Assembly: GCA_023458095.1 (NCBI GenBank)
Contig: JAEXAS010000044.1
Span: 1-14,358, forward strand
From: Actinomycetes bacterium
GTDB lineage: Bacteria; Actinomycetota; Actinomycetes; Propionibacteriales; Propionibacteriaceae
Reading direction: 5' to 3'
Length of the DNA stretch: 14,358 bases
Under the pieces are notes generated by a model. The model saw only the letters and a program-made list of their open reading frames with translations, was not told where the DNA came from and made no database searches. The translations under genes were made by a program, and so were the position numbers. Positions 14,030-14,358 of this stretch are shown here, one piece after another (the stretch's first letter is position 1; each line of letters opens with the position of its first letter).

Positions 14030-14358
14030 CTATCCGTTGATGAGGGATTGGAGTTCGCCGATGTTGAGGGTGCGGTTGCCGGTGTAGGTGTGGGTGAAGG
14101 TGCCGTTGTAGCCGTTGGTGGTCCAGTTGATTTGCCAGTGGGTGTTGGCGGTGACGGTGTAGGGGTGTCCTGGTTTGGATTTGGTTTGGTAGGTGTAGTT
14201 GCAGGTGGGGGAGGGTTTGGTTGCGGGCTTCACTGTTTTGGGTCTGATGGTGGTGGCTGTGCAGGTTTTGGTGTTGCCGTCGCCCATGGTGAAGGTGGTG
14301 GAGGTCCAGGTGGCGGTGAGGGTGAAGGTGAGGCCGTCGTGGTGGGCTGTGGTGGTGA
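14030..14358 (-). CDS. Second copy of the Thr-rich PKD-like secreted protein; 5' part outside the window
   Basis: The frame is open from the right edge to the TAG at 14030, giving about 109 codons that match the C-terminal part of the protein at 12457-13263. I count nine replaced residues. The MGDGNTKTC, SPTC, YTYQTKSK and IGELQSLING motifs are shared. An ATG at 14287 lies inside the domain and is not the start. Relative to the first copy, five positions become asparagine and charged D231, D237, E258 and R235 become neutral. It lies upstream of the lipoprotein gene on the same strand, with about 130 bases of gap including the hairpin. Confidence 0.85.
   Translation of the reverse strand, partial: TTTAHHDGLTFTLTATWTSTTFTMGDGNTKTCTATTIRPKTVKPATKPSPTCNYTYQTKSKPGHPYTVTANTHWQINWTTNGYNGTFTHTYTGNRTLNIGELQSLING

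Larger units (their letters stand above)
13967..14358 (-). repeat. Segmental duplication, copy 2
   Basis: The second copy of the segment at 12394-12785, with a constant offset and no insertions or deletions. The last roughly 100 bases (from about 14255 to the edge) appear identical to copy 1. The duplicated part includes non-coding repeat DNA downstream of the gene, so it is a true segmental duplication and not only conserved protein. Confidence 0.9.

Overview
The window is high-GC DNA with dense, mostly leader-short genes. It looks like a chromosomal segment of an actinomycete. The clues are a MurT-type Mur ligase, an oligoribonuclease gene followed on the same strand by tRNA-His (an order I know from other actinobacteria), GTG starts, and two families of short palindromic intergenic repeats of a kind common in actinobacterial genomes. 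A Propionibacteriaceae-like host is a guess from the repeat style, not something the window proves.

Layout. 1-815 (-): start of murT, cut by the window edge. 816-1155: gene-free stretch. 1156-3924 (+): tight three-gene operon of an SPFH-SHOCT protein, a double zinc-ribbon membrane-anchored protein and a small membrane protein; it resembles in part the Bacillus ydjG/ydjI envelope-stress module. 3932-4543 (-): proline-tailed membrane protein, convergent with that operon. 4771-4847 (-): tRNA-His with a clear hairpin terminator, then orn (5107-5736, -). 5865-5937 (+): tRNA-Arg(TCT), then a class I glutamine amidotransferase (5972-6682, +). 6708-8591 (-): alkylsulfatase of the SdsA1 type. 8833-9648 (+): HAD-IIA phosphatase, divergent from the alkylsulfatase. 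9666-9908: cluster of palindromic repeats. 9914-11886 (-): aguA-aguB pair, which converts agmatine to putrescine. 11948-12084: cluster of the second repeat family. 12134-14358 (-): accessory-looking block with a 55-residue membrane protein, a secreted Thr-rich protein, a lipoprotein, and a second copy of the secreted protein gene running off the edge.

How genes work together. MurT acts with GatD (expected just outside the window) to amidate lipid II. AguA makes N-carbamoylputrescine and AguB hydrolyses it to putrescine. The SPFH operon is probably a membrane-surveillance or scaffold complex. The secreted protein and lipoprotein genes overlap and are presumably co-translated, so they probably act together at the cell surface.

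The most interesting parts are the duplicated secreted-protein gene, whose two copies differ mainly by amino-acid-changing substitutions that remove charge, and the SPFH/zinc-ribbon operon. No CRISPR array, insertion sequence, integrase or phage gene was seen.
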